Origin: Flavobacterium jejuense
Lineage (GTDB): Bacteria > Bacteroidota > Bacteroidia > Flavobacteriales > Flavobacteriaceae
Assembly: GCF_006491595.2 (NCBI RefSeq)
Contig: NZ_VEVQ02000013.1
Location: forward strand, 1-64,000
Direction of reading: 5' to 3'
DNA length: 64,000 nt
A model generated the notes under the pieces. It was not told the DNA's origin, ran no database searches, and was given only the letters and a program-made list of their open reading frames with translations. Position 1 is the stretch's first letter, and each line of letters starts with the position of its first letter. The translations under genes and the position numbers were made by a program. This document shows positions 52,762-61,939 of the stretch, one piece after another.

Positions 52762-52800
52762 AAAAAACCCATATTTCTTTATTGAAATATGGGTTTTTTA
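52762..52800. terminator. Terminator between glyS and thiL
   Basis: AAAAAACCCATATTTC-TTTATT-GAAATATGGGTTTTTT, serves both convergent genes. Confidence 0.9.
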
Positions 52801-52820
52801 TTCAGAAATTATAAATATTT

Positions 52821-53870
52821 TTATTCGTTTTGAAGAGCATTCCAGCCTCTAGCCTTTAATGGGATTTTAGTGTTAGCTCTTGTAATTAAATGTGTACCTT
52901 CTTTTTCTTCTACCATATGACCTATGATTGAAAAATTTGGATTGGCTTTAATTTTATCAAAATCTTCCATTTTAATGGTAAATAGTAACTCATAATCTTC
53001 ACCACCGCTCAAAGCTATTGTAGTAATATCTAAATTAAACTCTTCACAAACATTAATTAATTGTGGATCCGCAGGAATTTTGTCTTCGTAAAGATTACAA
53101 CCTACATTGCTTTGTTTGCAAATATGTAATATTTCAGAAGATAATCCATCAGAAATATCAATCATAGCAGTAGGTTTTACTTCTAGTTTTGAAAGTAATT
53201 CTTTAATGTCAGTTCTTGCTTCTGGTTTTAATTGTCTTTCAATTAAGTATGAATATTGTTCTAAGTCAGGTTGATTATTTGGGTTAACCTGAAAAACTTG
53301 CTTTTCCCGTTCTAAAACCTGTAAACCCATATAAGCAGCACCAATATCACCTGTTACAACCAATAAATCGGTTGGTTGAGCTCCATTTCTATAAGTAATA
53401 TCATCTAAAAGTGTTTCGCCAATGGCTGTAATACTTATGATTAGCCCTTTTTGTGAAGAAGTAGTGTCTCCTCCAATAATATCAACATTGTAAATTTTTG
53501 CTGCTAATTGAATTCCGCTATATAATTCTTCAATAGCTTCTAAAGGAAAACGATTTGACATTGCCAAAGAAACCGTTATTTGAGAAGGTTTTGCATTCAT
53601 TGCGCAAATATCAGATAGATTTGCGACAACTGCTTTATAGCCTAAATGTTTTAAAGGCATGTAGGCTAGATCAAAATGAACACCTTCAACGAGTAAGTCT
53701 GTTGAAATAACTACTTTTTTGTCATTAAAATCTAGTACAGCAGCATCATCACCAATACTTTTTATAGTTGTTTCTTGGTTTATAGTGATATTTTTAGTTA
53801 AATGTTCAATTAAACCAAATTCACCCAACTCTGATAAACTAGTTTTTTTTTGATTTTTATCTTCTAACAT
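52821..53870 (-). CDS. thiL: Thiamine-monophosphate kinase
   Basis: 349 residues of the PurM/ThiL fold. It phosphorylates thiamine monophosphate to the active cofactor. Metal and phosphate motifs are present: SIGDDAAVLDF (about 40-50), VISTDLLVEGVHFDL, DIIGGDTTSSQKG (about 139-151), VTGDIGAAYMGL, and ALSGGEDYELLFTI near the end (about 287-300). A TATCTTTG -7 element is at 53890-53897. It is convergent with glyS, separated by a shared terminator. Confidence 0.93.
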   Translation of the reverse strand: MLEDKNQKKTSLSELGEFGLIEHLTKNITINQETTIKSIGDDAAVLDFNDKKVVISTDLLVEGVHFDLAYMPLKHLGYKAVVANLSDICAMNAKPSQITVSLAMSNRFPLEAIEELYSGIQLAAKIYNVDIIGGDTTSSQKGLIISITAIGETLLDDITYRNGAQPTDLLVVTGDIGAAYMGLQVLEREKQVFQVNPNNQPDLEQYSYLIERQLKPEARTDIKELLSKLEVKPTAMIDISDGLSSEILHICKQSNVGCNLYEDKIPADPQLINVCEEFNLDITTIALSGGEDYELLFTIKMEDFDKIKANPNFSIIGHMVEEKEGTHLITRANTKIPLKARGWNALQNE

Positions 53871-53972
53871 TGTAGTCTTGTTTTTATTGCAAAGATAGTT
53901 TTTTGGAAGTATAGACGAAGGTAAACGTTAAAAAGACTTTTCATTTTTAAAGAAAAATTATTTTTCCAATTT

Positions 53973-54458
53973 TTATTGTTCTTTTTCTAGTTCATTTAAT
54001 TTGTTATAGATTAAATTGTTTTCATAACCTTTGCGAAGAAGAAAATCTATGAATTTTTTATTCTTTTTTGGCCCTTTTGTTTGTTTAATGTTGCTCCAAT
54101 TTTTTTCTGCTAATGCATTGAAATTTTCTAAATAGGTTTCATTTTCAATTTCTTTAAGTGCTGTTTCAATGATTTTTGAAGAAATATCTCTAAATTTTAA
54201 TTCGTTTTTAATTCTATTCTTTCCCCAATTTTTATAATTGTGTTTTCCACGTGTAAAACTTTTGGCAAATCTCTCTTCATTTATGTAATTATTTTCGATT
54301 AAATAAATAAGAATTGTTTCTTTTTCATCAAGTGTTAAATAGAATGAAAATAATTTTTCTTCTACTTCTTTGTAACACCGTTCCTGATAGGCACAATAAT
54401 ATTCCATTTTTGCACGAATCTCTTGTAGAGAAAGATTTATATTTGCTTTTTTATTCAA
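53973..54458 (-). CDS. recX: RecX family regulator of RecA
   Basis: 161 residues, TTG start (54456-54458) needed to keep the usual N-terminus LSLQEIRAKMEYYCAYQERCYKEVEEKL. Tandem three-helix repeats follow: LIENNYINEERFAKSFTRGKHNYKNWGKNRIKNELKFR and the third repeat ending RKGYENNLIYNKL. RecX binds RecA filaments and limits recombination and the SOS response. No recA is nearby. A TATTTTTG element at 54491-54498 is its likely -7 box. Confidence 0.87.
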   Translation of the reverse strand: MNKKANINLSLQEIRAKMEYYCAYQERCYKEVEEKLFSFYLTLDEKETILIYLIENNYINEERFAKSFTRGKHNYKNWGKNRIKNELKFRDISSKIIETALKEIENETYLENFNALAEKNWSNIKQTKGPKKNKKFIDFLLRKGYENNLIYNKLNELEKEQ

Positions 54459-54520
54459 ATTCTTAACGATTTAGTAAACTTTATTTTCAACAAAAATAGG
54501 TATTATTAAATATTTTTACA

Positions 54521-54566
54521 TAGCTTTAAAAGCTATTTTACTATTAACTAAATCTTAAAAGCTATT
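54521..54566 (+). promoter_or_regulatory. Palindrome and direct repeat upstream of the large secreted protein
   Basis: TAGCTTT-A-AAAGCTA (54521-54535) is a perfect palindrome, and TTAAAAGCTATT occurs at 54526-54537 and again at 54555-54566, 29 bases on, close to the ATG at 54571. Possible regulator binding site. Confidence 0.35.
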
Positions 54567-54570
54567 AACC

Positions 54571-57500
54571 ATGAAGCTAAGATTACAATTAGTGACCATT
54601 TTTATGGTTACATTTTCTTGGGCGCAATCTATTTTTGAGAACTCAATAACAGGAACAAACCCAAGTACTTCAAATCCATATATAATTGGACAGAGTTTAG
54701 ATGCAAATATAACCGTTTCAGGAATCAGTAGAGGGTCAGGAATAAATCCAGCTAGTGCCAATAATAGGTATAGTGCCAATAATTGGAATGTTTCGTCTTT
54801 TGATAATTCAAAATATTTTGAATTTACTTTAACACCTAATACGGGTTACCAAATTAATTTTTCAACTTTTGAGTATACTGGTCAGGCTTCTAGTACGGGT
54901 GCTTCTAATTTTGCGTTTAGAAGTAGTATTGATGGTTATACGTCCAATATAGGAACACCAACAAACTCAGGAGTAACTATTGATTTGTTGACAGGGATTT
55001 ATCAGAATATTACTACTCCTATAACTTTTAGATTTTATGGATGGGGAGCATCAAGTTCTGGTGGTACATTTAGTATAAATGATTTTGTTTTTAATGGAAG
55101 TGTTGTTTCAAGTTGTACGCCTCCAACAATAGCAATAGCTCCATCTTCTGGACCTGAAGGAACAGAAGTAACAATAACATCATCCTCAGGTAGTTTGTCA
55201 GGTTCGTCTGTTTTTTTTGGTGCAATTAGTGCAACTATTGTTTCAAATACAGGGACAGTAATGGTTGTTGAGGTGCCTAGTGGAGCTACTTCTGGCAATA
55301 TAACTATCACAGATAGCCAGCCATGTGTTGCAACTGTTGGATTTACGGTATTGAAAGAAGTTGGAATGTGTAGTGGATTGTCTGAATTAATAATGACAGA
55401 GGTTTATGATAATAATGGTGGAAGTTTAGGATATATAGAAGTTTATAATGGAACAGGTTCTACTATTGATTTAACCAACTATTTTATTAGAAGATATGGT
55501 GATAACACGGAATTTATAGCTAATAATTTTACAGATTTCTTTTTCTCTCCAAGTATTACAACTATTCCTGATGGAGGAGTAATTTATGGTAGAATTAGTA
55601 ATGATGCAAACATAGCCTCTCCTAATTTTGACTTTTCAAATAGTTCAGGGATTAATGGGGATGATATTCTTCATTTATATAACGGAACTACACTAATTGA
55701 TGTCTATATAGTGCCAAGTAATACAGTTGGTTATACGGCTTTAAGGAATGTAAATACTGTTGGGCCTAATTCTGTAAGTAATCCTTCAGATTGGACACAT
55801 ACTAATACTGAAACGACAGCTAATCTAGGGATTTTTAATTACTTAGGGGCTTCTAATTTACCTACTGTTGATACTAATCCTATTGATGTCTTTAGTTGTG
55901 AAACAACAGCGAGTTTTACTGTAAGTGCAACAGCTGCAAGTTTAGGAACTTTAACTTACCAATGGTATTATAACGATGGTATAGCTACTGGATGGACAAG
56001 TGTTAATAGTAGCTCGTTTTCAGGTGTGACTACTACAGGATATTCTTCAACTATTTTAAATCTAGTAGGGTCACTTGCTTTATTGGATGGTTATCAATTT
56101 TATTGTGAAGTTGTCCAAGATGGTACTTGTTCTGTAATTTCAGATGCTGCTCAATTGAAAGTAATTGAAACTACTTGGGATGGTTTTGCTTGGTCAAACG
56201 GATTGCCTGATATATCCAAATTGGCAATGATTAATGGGAATTATGATACTGCTATTAATGGGAATTTTGAATGTTGTAGTCTTGTAGTTAACTCTACTTT
56301 TACTCTTAATATTCAGGCATCTACTTTTGTTTTAATACAAAATGATTTAACCGTAAAAGGGGTTTTGAATGTTTTAGATGATGGATCTTTGATTCAAGTA
56401 GATGATTTAGGGGTTAATATGGGAGCTATTTCTTATGAAAGAATAACGTCCGGTAATGCATTGGATTATGTATATTGGTCCTCACCAGTAGAGAATTATA
56501 CTACTCCTAGTAGTGGATATGTGTTTTCATGGAGTCCTACAATGGTTAATTCTAACGGAGGTATCGGAAATTGGACTTATTCTTTAGGAGTTACAATGCA
56601 ATCAGGAGTTGGTTATATAATGAGAGATGTTTTTTCTAAAACATTTGATAATGGAGTTGCACGAAATGGAGTAATTTCGACACCAATTCAAAGAGGAAGT
56701 TATACAGGGCCTGATTATGCAGGGGTGAATGGAATGGTCATTACAAATTTGGATGATAACTTAAACTTATTGGGTAATCCATATCCATCTTCAATTAATG
56801 CAATTGATTTTCTTACTGCAAATACTAATATTGAAGGAGCTGTTAGAATTTGGACACATGGAATTTCTCCTTCAAGTGCTATTCAAAATCCTTTTTATGG
56901 AAGTTTTCAATCTAATTATTCAATTAATGATTATTTAATATACAATAGTACTGGCTCAAGTAAAGGTCCTGGGACTTTTAATGGATTTATTGCTGGAGGA
57001 CAAGGCTTTTTTACAATAATGAATGATGGAGTAGCTTCTTCCCAAAGTGTTGTTTTTAATAATTCAATGAGAGATAAAGCTTATGATAATGGACAATTTT
57101 ATAGAGGAATTTCTTCTAATGGATTTACTGATGATAAACACAGGATTTGGTTAAATTTAAATAATGCTATTAATCAATCTGCAAAAACACTTGTAGGATA
57201 TGTAAATGGTGCAACTATTGATTATGATAGAATGTACGATGCAGTTGCATTAGAATCGACAGAATCGACAATTTATTCTTTAGTTGATAATAAAAAAATG
57301 AGTATTCAAGGAAGGTATCCTTTTAGTGAAAAGGATAAGGTGCCTTTAGGTGTAAAAATAACTAAAGTTGGAGTTAATTCAATTGGAGTTTTTGCAGTTG
57401 ATGGAATTTTTGATCAACAAAATATTTATCTAGAAGACCTGTACTTAAATAAAATACATGATTTGAAGACAACAGCCTATAGTTTTGATTCACAAGTAGG

Positions 57501-57801
57501 TACTTTTAATGATAGGTTTGTTTTAAGGTTTAAAGATATTGGTTTATCAACAGATGAATTTGTTATTAATGAAGATGAAATTCAAATAAATACGGATCAA
57601 TTTATTGAAATAAAGTCATTATCAAATAAGAATATAAAGTCAGTTGTTGTTTATGATGTTTTGGCTAGAAAAGTTTTTGATAAAGAAAATATAAGTAATA
57701 ATAGCTTTGTTATAAGTAATTTAAATAAAAATAACACAACTTTAATTGTTAAAATCAAACTTGATAATAATCTTGTAGTGTCAAAAAAGATTATTTTTTA
57801 G
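54571..57801 (+). CDS. Large secreted surface protein with IPT/TIG-like and lamin-tail domains, T9SS-type C-terminus
   Basis: 1076 residues with a signal peptide (KLRLQLVTIFMVTFSWAQ). Residues 25-175 are a beta-sandwich (NTGYQINFSTFEYTGQASSTG). An IPT/TIG-like domain follows (IAIAPSSGPEGTEVTITSSSG, about 188-260), then a lamin-tail domain (ELIMTEVYDNNGGSLGYIEVYNGTGSTIDL, about 270-380) and an Ig-like region with LTYQWYYNDG. The last 80 residues (SNKNIKSVVVYDVLARKVFDKENISNNS, ending KKIIF) match the type IX secretion sorting domain, so it should cross the outer membrane and be exposed. It has no catalytic site that I recognise; adhesion is a possible role. Confidence 0.83.
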   Translation: MKLRLQLVTIFMVTFSWAQSIFENSITGTNPSTSNPYIIGQSLDANITVSGISRGSGINPASANNRYSANNWNVSSFDNSKYFEFTLTPNTGYQINFSTFEYTGQASSTGASNFAFRSSIDGYTSNIGTPTNSGVTIDLLTGIYQNITTPITFRFYGWGASSSGGTFSINDFVFNGSVVSSCTPPTIAIAPSSGPEGTEVTITSSSGSLSGSSVFFGAISATIVSNTGTVMVVEVPSGATSGNITITDSQPCVATVGFTVLKEVGMCSGLSELIMTEVYDNNGGSLGYIEVYNGTGSTIDLTNYFIRRYGDNTEFIANNFTDFFFSPSITTIPDGGVIYGRISNDANIASPNFDFSNSSGINGDDILHLYNGTTLIDVYIVPSNTVGYTALRNVNTVGPNSVSNPSDWTHTNTETTANLGIFNYLGASNLPTVDTNPIDVFSCETTASFTVSATAASLGTLTYQWYYNDGIATGWTSVNSSSFSGVTTTGYSSTILNLVGSLALLDGYQFYCEVVQDGTCSVISDAAQLKVIETTWDGFAWSNGLPDISKLAMINGNYDTAINGNFECCSLVVNSTFTLNIQASTFVLIQNDLTVKGVLNVLDDGSLIQVDDLGVNMGAISYERITSGNALDYVYWSSPVENYTTPSSGYVFSWSPTMVNSNGGIGNWTYSLGVTMQSGVGYIMRDVFSKTFDNGVARNGVISTPIQRGSYTGPDYAGVNGMVITNLDDNLNLLGNPYPSSINAIDFLTANTNIEGAVRIWTHGISPSSAIQNPFYGSFQSNYSINDYLIYNSTGSSKGPGTFNGFIAGGQGFFTIMNDGVASSQSVVFNNSMRDKAYDNGQFYRGISSNGFTDDKHRIWLNLNNAINQSAKTLVGYVNGATIDYDRMYDAVALESTESTIYSLVDNKKMSIQGRYPFSEKDKVPLGVKITKVGVNSIGVFAVDGIFDQQNIYLEDLYLNKIHDLKTTAYSFDSQVGTFNDRFVLRFKDIGLSTDEFVINEDEIQINTDQFIEIKSLSNKNIKSVVVYDVLARKVFDKENISNNSFVISNLNKNNTTLIVKIKLDNNLVVSKKIIF

Positions 57802-57822
57802 AAAATTGAATTTTTATAATAT

Positions 57823-57857
57823 AATGAGTTGTCAGAAATGGTAACTCATTTTTTTTG
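57823..57857 (+). terminator. Terminator after the large secreted protein
   Basis: ATGAGTT-N12-AACTCAT followed by eight T residues; the T run overlaps the -33 TTTG of the next promoter. Confidence 0.65.
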
Positions 57858-57881
57858 TAATTATATTATTTTGTAACTTTG
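57854..57881 (+). promoter_or_regulatory. Promoter of the M20 dipeptidase gene
   Basis: TTTG (57854-57857), 16-base spacer, TAACTTTG (57874-57881); 22 bases before the ATG. Confidence 0.55.
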
Positions 57882-57903
57882 GTTTATAAACCAACAAAAT
57901 AGA

Positions 57904-59292
57904 ATGGAAAACATAAAAGATTACGTTGAAGAAAATAAAGAACGATTCATAAATGAATTAATAGAATTATTAAAAATTCCTTCTGTAAGTGCAGATAGTG
58001 CTTATGCTCATGATGTAATTTCTACAGCGGAAGCTGTGAAATTTAGTTTAGAAAAAGCAGGATGCGATTTTGTGGAATTATGTGAAACTCCAGGTTACCC
58101 AATTGTATATGCTGAGAAAATTATAGATAAAAACTTACCAACGGTTTTGGTTTACGGACATTATGATGTACAACCTGCAGATCCAATAGATTTATGGACA
58201 TCACCACCATTTGAACCAGTAATTAAAACAACAGATATTCATCCAGAAGGTGCTATTTTTGCTAGAGGAGCTTGTGATGATAAGGGGCAAATGTATATGC
58301 ATGTTAAAGCATTTGAATATATGATTGCAACAAATACTTTGCCTTGTAATGTGAAATTCATGATTGAAGGCGAAGAAGAAGTAGGATCTAAAAGTTTAAG
58401 TTGGTTTGTAGAGCGAAATCATGAGAAGTTAGCCAATGATGTTATATTGATTTCTGATACAGGTATGATTTCAAATACCCAACCGTCAATTACTACTGGA
58501 CTTAGAGGTTTAAGTTATGTTGAAGTTGAAGTAACTGGACCAAATAGAGACTTACATTCTGGTTTATACGGAGGTGCTGTTGCTAATCCAATTAATATTT
58601 TAACTAAAATGATTGCTTCCCTTCATGATGAAAACAATCATATCACAATTCCTGGTTTTTATGATAAAGTAGAAGAATTGTCAGATGCTGAAAGAGCAGA
58701 AATGGCAAAAGCTCCTTTTTCTTTAGAAAACTATAAAAAGGCATTAGATATAGATGATGTCTATGGAGAAAAAGACTATGTTACTAATGAAAGAAACTCT
58801 ATTAGACCTACTTTAGATGTGAATGGAATTTGGGGTGGTTATACAGGTGAAGGTGCAAAGACGGTTATTGCAAGTAAAGCCTATGCTAAAATTTCAATGC
58901 GTTTAGTGCCTAACCAAGATTGGGAAGAAATTACGGCACTGTTTAAAAAGCATTTTGAAAGTATTGCTCCAAAATCGGTTAAAGTTGTAGTAAAACCGCA
59001 TCATGGTGGTCAAGGATATGTAACTCCAATTGACAGCGTAGGTTATAGAGCAGCTAATAAAGCTTATACAGAAACTTTTGGGGTGCCTGCAATCCCTGTT
59101 CGTTCTGGAGGAAGTATTCCAATTGTTGCCTTATTTGAAAAAGAATTAAAAAGTAAAACAATTTTAATGGGGTTTGGTTTGGATAGTGATGCTATTCATT
59201 CGCCAAACGAACATTTTGGTGTATTCAATTATTTAAAAGGAATTGAAACGATACCTCTATTTTATAAGTATTTCACTGAAATGAATAAATAA
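57904..59292 (+). CDS. M20-family dipeptidase
   Basis: 462 residues, di-zinc peptidase of the CNDP-like branch. Metal ligands are the histidine in VLVYGHYDVQPADP (about 80-93), the aspartate in FARGACDDKGQMYM (about 119-132), the catalytic and metal glutamates in FMIEGEEEVGSKS (about 157-169), the aspartate in ISDTGMIS and the final histidine in DAIHSPNEHFG. The dimerisation domain contains DLHSGLYGGAVANP. It hydrolyses dipeptides in the cytoplasm. Stand-alone gene with its own promoter and terminator. Confidence 0.93.
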   Translation: MENIKDYVEENKERFINELIELLKIPSVSADSAYAHDVISTAEAVKFSLEKAGCDFVELCETPGYPIVYAEKIIDKNLPTVLVYGHYDVQPADPIDLWTSPPFEPVIKTTDIHPEGAIFARGACDDKGQMYMHVKAFEYMIATNTLPCNVKFMIEGEEEVGSKSLSWFVERNHEKLANDVILISDTGMISNTQPSITTGLRGLSYVEVEVTGPNRDLHSGLYGGAVANPINILTKMIASLHDENNHITIPGFYDKVEELSDAERAEMAKAPFSLENYKKALDIDDVYGEKDYVTNERNSIRPTLDVNGIWGGYTGEGAKTVIASKAYAKISMRLVPNQDWEEITALFKKHFESIAPKSVKVVVKPHHGGQGYVTPIDSVGYRAANKAYTETFGVPAIPVRSGGSIPIVALFEKELKSKTILMGFGLDSDAIHSPNEHFGVFNYLKGIETIPLFYKYFTEMNK

Positions 59293-59298
59293 CAAGAG

Positions 59299-59333
59299 AT
59301 GCCTTTCTAACTAATTAGAAAGGCATTTTTTTA
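59299..59333. terminator. Terminator between the dipeptidase and cupin genes
   Basis: ATGCCTTTCT-AACTAATT-AGAAAGGCAT then seven T residues. Confidence 0.88.
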
Positions 59334-60197
59334 AATATTTTTATTAGTATTGATTATTGCTTTTTCGTTTTTATAGTCTATCCATGATTGCCCTTTTATT
59401 TTTCTCATAAAATTATCGAAATAGCGCATTATGAATACATTATACACTGCTTTGACTAAGTGTAAAGGTTTGCTTGGTAATGCTCTTAAACTCATTGAAA
59501 AACCAGCTGTCGTGTATTTCATAAAGTGCCAATATCCTTCTGGCATGTATAACATTTCTCCATGATTTAAATTACAAATGTATCCTTTAGCATTTTTTAA
59601 TGCGGGAAATTTCTCAAAATCTGGATTTTCAAAGTCAATATCTTCTCTTGAAATTAGTGAATGTGGAATTTTATACAAATATGGAGTTGCTTCTTGAGAA
59701 AATAATATACATTGTTTTTTTCCATGAAAATGAAAATGCAAAATATTTGAATAATCAATATCAAAATGCATGAATACTTTTGAATTTTCTCCACCAAAAA
59801 AAAGCATTGGTAATTGTTTAACTAATCGTAATCCAATATTGGGCCATTTAAAGTCGTTTTGAAGAGAAGGAACTTCTTTCATTAGATTGTACAAGAAAAT
59901 ACGATAATTAGTAGGTTTAGATTCTAATAAATCGATGTAATCTTTCATTTTCATCTTTGCATGAGCTTCATTGAAACCGTCTTTATAAGAAACAGGTCTG
60001 TCATCATATAATGGAACAGTTTTATCACCTGCAATAGATTTTATGTATTCTAAATTCCATTTATTGTATGCGGGCCAGTCAGTAGTTAATTGTTGTATAA
60101 CTACTGGTTTTTGTTTTTTTACATAATTGACGTAAAAATCTTCTTTGGATATGGTTTCTATACGGTCAATTTCAGTTAGATGTAATGATGAAGACAT
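59331..60197 (-). CDS. JmjC/cupin-like 2-oxoglutarate- and iron-dependent hydroxylase
   Basis: 288 residues. The N-terminal YVKKQKPVVIQQLTTDWPAYNKW segment is typical of JmjC hydroxylases. The iron site is seen in HFDIDYSNILHFHFHGKKQCILF (HxD at about 141-143) and the distal histidine in GEMLYMPEGYWHFMKYT (about 225). Relatives hydroxylate ribosomal proteins or other proteins; the substrate here is unknown. A terminator hairpin lies directly before its start, so transcription from bioB should not reach it unless the hairpin is overcome. Confidence 0.85.
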   Translation of the reverse strand: MSSSLHLTEIDRIETISKEDFYVNYVKKQKPVVIQQLTTDWPAYNKWNLEYIKSIAGDKTVPLYDDRPVSYKDGFNEAHAKMKMKDYIDLLESKPTNYRIFLYNLMKEVPSLQNDFKWPNIGLRLVKQLPMLFFGGENSKVFMHFDIDYSNILHFHFHGKKQCILFSQEATPYLYKIPHSLISREDIDFENPDFEKFPALKNAKGYICNLNHGEMLYMPEGYWHFMKYTTAGFSMSLRALPSKPLHLVKAVYNVFIMRYFDNFMRKIKGQSWIDYKNEKAIINTNKNI

Positions 60198-60224
60198 AAA
60201 AAAAGCTCTAAGTTACCTTAGAGC
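60198..60224 (-). terminator. Terminator after bioB, touching the cupin gene start
   Basis: Minus strand GCTCTAAG-GTAA-CTTAGAGC followed by seven T residues that end at the ATG of the cupin gene (60195-60197). It could end the bioB transcript or act as an attenuator for the cupin gene. Confidence 0.75.
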
Positions 60225-60269
60225 AAATTTATTTAATTGTTATCAAAAATTTAAAAAATTAAGAAAACT

Positions 60270-61355
60270 TTATTTTCCTTTTTGAGAAGCTTCAAGATTT
60301 CTGTCAATGGTATGACCTGGTCTTGACCATTTTGGTTTTTCTCCAAGTGTTTGGTATTCAGAATCTTCGGATTCAACTGTTTCAGGTTGCATTTTTTTGA
60401 TAAATGGTTTTTGAGGTTCAAGTCCTAATAATTGAAACATTTTCATATCTTCATTAACATCAGGGTTAGGAGTTGTTAGTAATTTATCACCTGCAAAAAT
60501 TGAATTTGCACCTGCAAAGAAACACATTGCTTGTCCTTCTCTACTCATTTGTGTTCTTCCAGCAGAAAGGCGAACTTGAGTTTCTGGCATTACAATTCTT
60601 GTAGTGGCTACCATTCGTATCATGTCCCAAATTTCAATTGGTTTTTCATTTTCTAAAGGAGTTCCTTCAACGGCTACCAATGCATTAATGGGTACTGATT
60701 CTGGTTGTGGATTTAAAGAAGCTAAAGCTACAAGCATTCCAGCTCTATCTTCCACACTTTCTCCCATTCCTATTATTCCACCACTACAAACGGTTACATT
60801 GGTTTTTCTAACATTGTCTATAGTTTGTAAACGATCTTCGTAACCACGTGTAGAAATTACTTCTTTGTAGTATTCTTCAGAGGAATCTAAATTGTGATTG
60901 TAGGCATAAAGGCCTGCTTCTGCTAAACGTTTTGCTTGATTTTCAGTAATCATACCTAAAGTACAACAAACTTCCATATCTAGTTTGTTGATAGTCCTTA
61001 CCATTTCTAATACTTGGTCAAACTCAGGACCGTCTTTTACATTTCTCCAAGCTGCTCCCATACAAACTCTAGATGAGCCTGATGATTTTGCTCTCAAGGC
61101 TTGTGCTTTTACTTGGGAAACACTCATTAAATCATTTCCTTCAATATTAGTGTGATAACGTGCTGCTTGTGGGCAATAGCCACAATCTTCAGGACAACCA
61201 CCTGTTTTAATAGATAGAAGCGTTGAAACCTGCACAACATTAGGATTGTGAAATTCTCTATGAGCTGTTGCTGCTTCAAATAATAAATCCATTAAAGGTT
61301 TATTATAAAGCTCAATTATTTCTTGTTTGGTCCAATTATATCTAATCGTATTCAT
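60270..61355 (-). CDS. bioB: Biotin synthase
   Basis: 361 residues from the ATG at 61353-61355, giving the usual N-terminus NTIRYNWTKQEIIELYNKP; the longer frame adds 15 unlikely residues. It is a radical SAM enzyme that inserts sulfur into dethiobiotin. The radical cluster cysteines are in GGCPEDCGYCPQAA (about 53-66). The [2Fe-2S] cluster uses later cysteines in EVCCTLGM and VCSGGIIGMGE and an arginine in RLSAGRTQMS. No other biotin genes are in the window. Confidence 0.94.
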   Translation of the reverse strand: MNTIRYNWTKQEIIELYNKPLMDLLFEAATAHREFHNPNVVQVSTLLSIKTGGCPEDCGYCPQAARYHTNIEGNDLMSVSQVKAQALRAKSSGSSRVCMGAAWRNVKDGPEFDQVLEMVRTINKLDMEVCCTLGMITENQAKRLAEAGLYAYNHNLDSSEEYYKEVISTRGYEDRLQTIDNVRKTNVTVCSGGIIGMGESVEDRAGMLVALASLNPQPESVPINALVAVEGTPLENEKPIEIWDMIRMVATTRIVMPETQVRLSAGRTQMSREGQAMCFFAGANSIFAGDKLLTTPNPDVNEDMKMFQLLGLEPQKPFIKKMQPETVESEDSEYQTLGEKPKWSRPGHTIDRNLEASQKGK

Positions 61356-61420
61356 TAAAATTCTTTTAGTTTTCAAAAGTAGGGAATTACTTTTGAACAT
61401 TAAAAAAATTATGAAATCAA

Positions 61421-61864
61421 TTAGTATTTAGAATTGGCAACTATATCTTTCCAATATTGCATTAAAACAAAAGAACCAATTAAGCTTGAAGCAATTCCTT
61501 CAAAAAATAAAACACTACAATATTTAATAATATTGGTTTTTCCAACAAAGAAAAAAGTGTCTGAAAGTTTGGTTAAATAAGATTCGCCACCTTTTATGTA
61601 TACAAAAATAATAAGACCTATTATTCCGAGAACTACACCAATAATTCCTGTTTTAAATCCAGAGATTAAATTTTCTAAATAATCTGAATTACTATGATTA
61701 AAATTATATTGAATAGTTTTGTTAATTCCATAAAGAACTATAAAAGCATTCAAAATTCTTAAATAATTTTTATCTGCTAATCCTAATATATCCATTAAGA
61801 GAAAGAAAATTCCTATTCCTAAAAAAATGAGGAGTCCATTTTTAATTTCAATTGAGTTTTTCAT
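61421..61864 (-). CDS. Small integral membrane protein, unknown function
   Basis: 147 residues from the ATG at 61862-61864. Four membrane helices: LLIFLGIGIFFLLMDILGL, ILNAFIVLYGINKTI, GIIGVVLGIIGLIIFVYI and IIKYCSVLFFEGIASSLIGSFVLMQYW. The arrangement resembles the DUF4199-type small membrane proteins of Bacteroidota. No function known. Confidence 0.65.
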   Translation of the reverse strand: MKNSIEIKNGLLIFLGIGIFFLLMDILGLADKNYLRILNAFIVLYGINKTIQYNFNHSNSDYLENLISGFKTGIIGVVLGIIGLIIFVYIKGGESYLTKLSDTFFFVGKTNIIKYCSVLFFEGIASSLIGSFVLMQYWKDIVANSKY

Positions 61865-61939
61865 AATTTGTTGATTTTTGTTACACATAAAGGTAGTGAA
61901 AAAATCATAATCAATTGGTAATCAAAATATAAAAAATTA

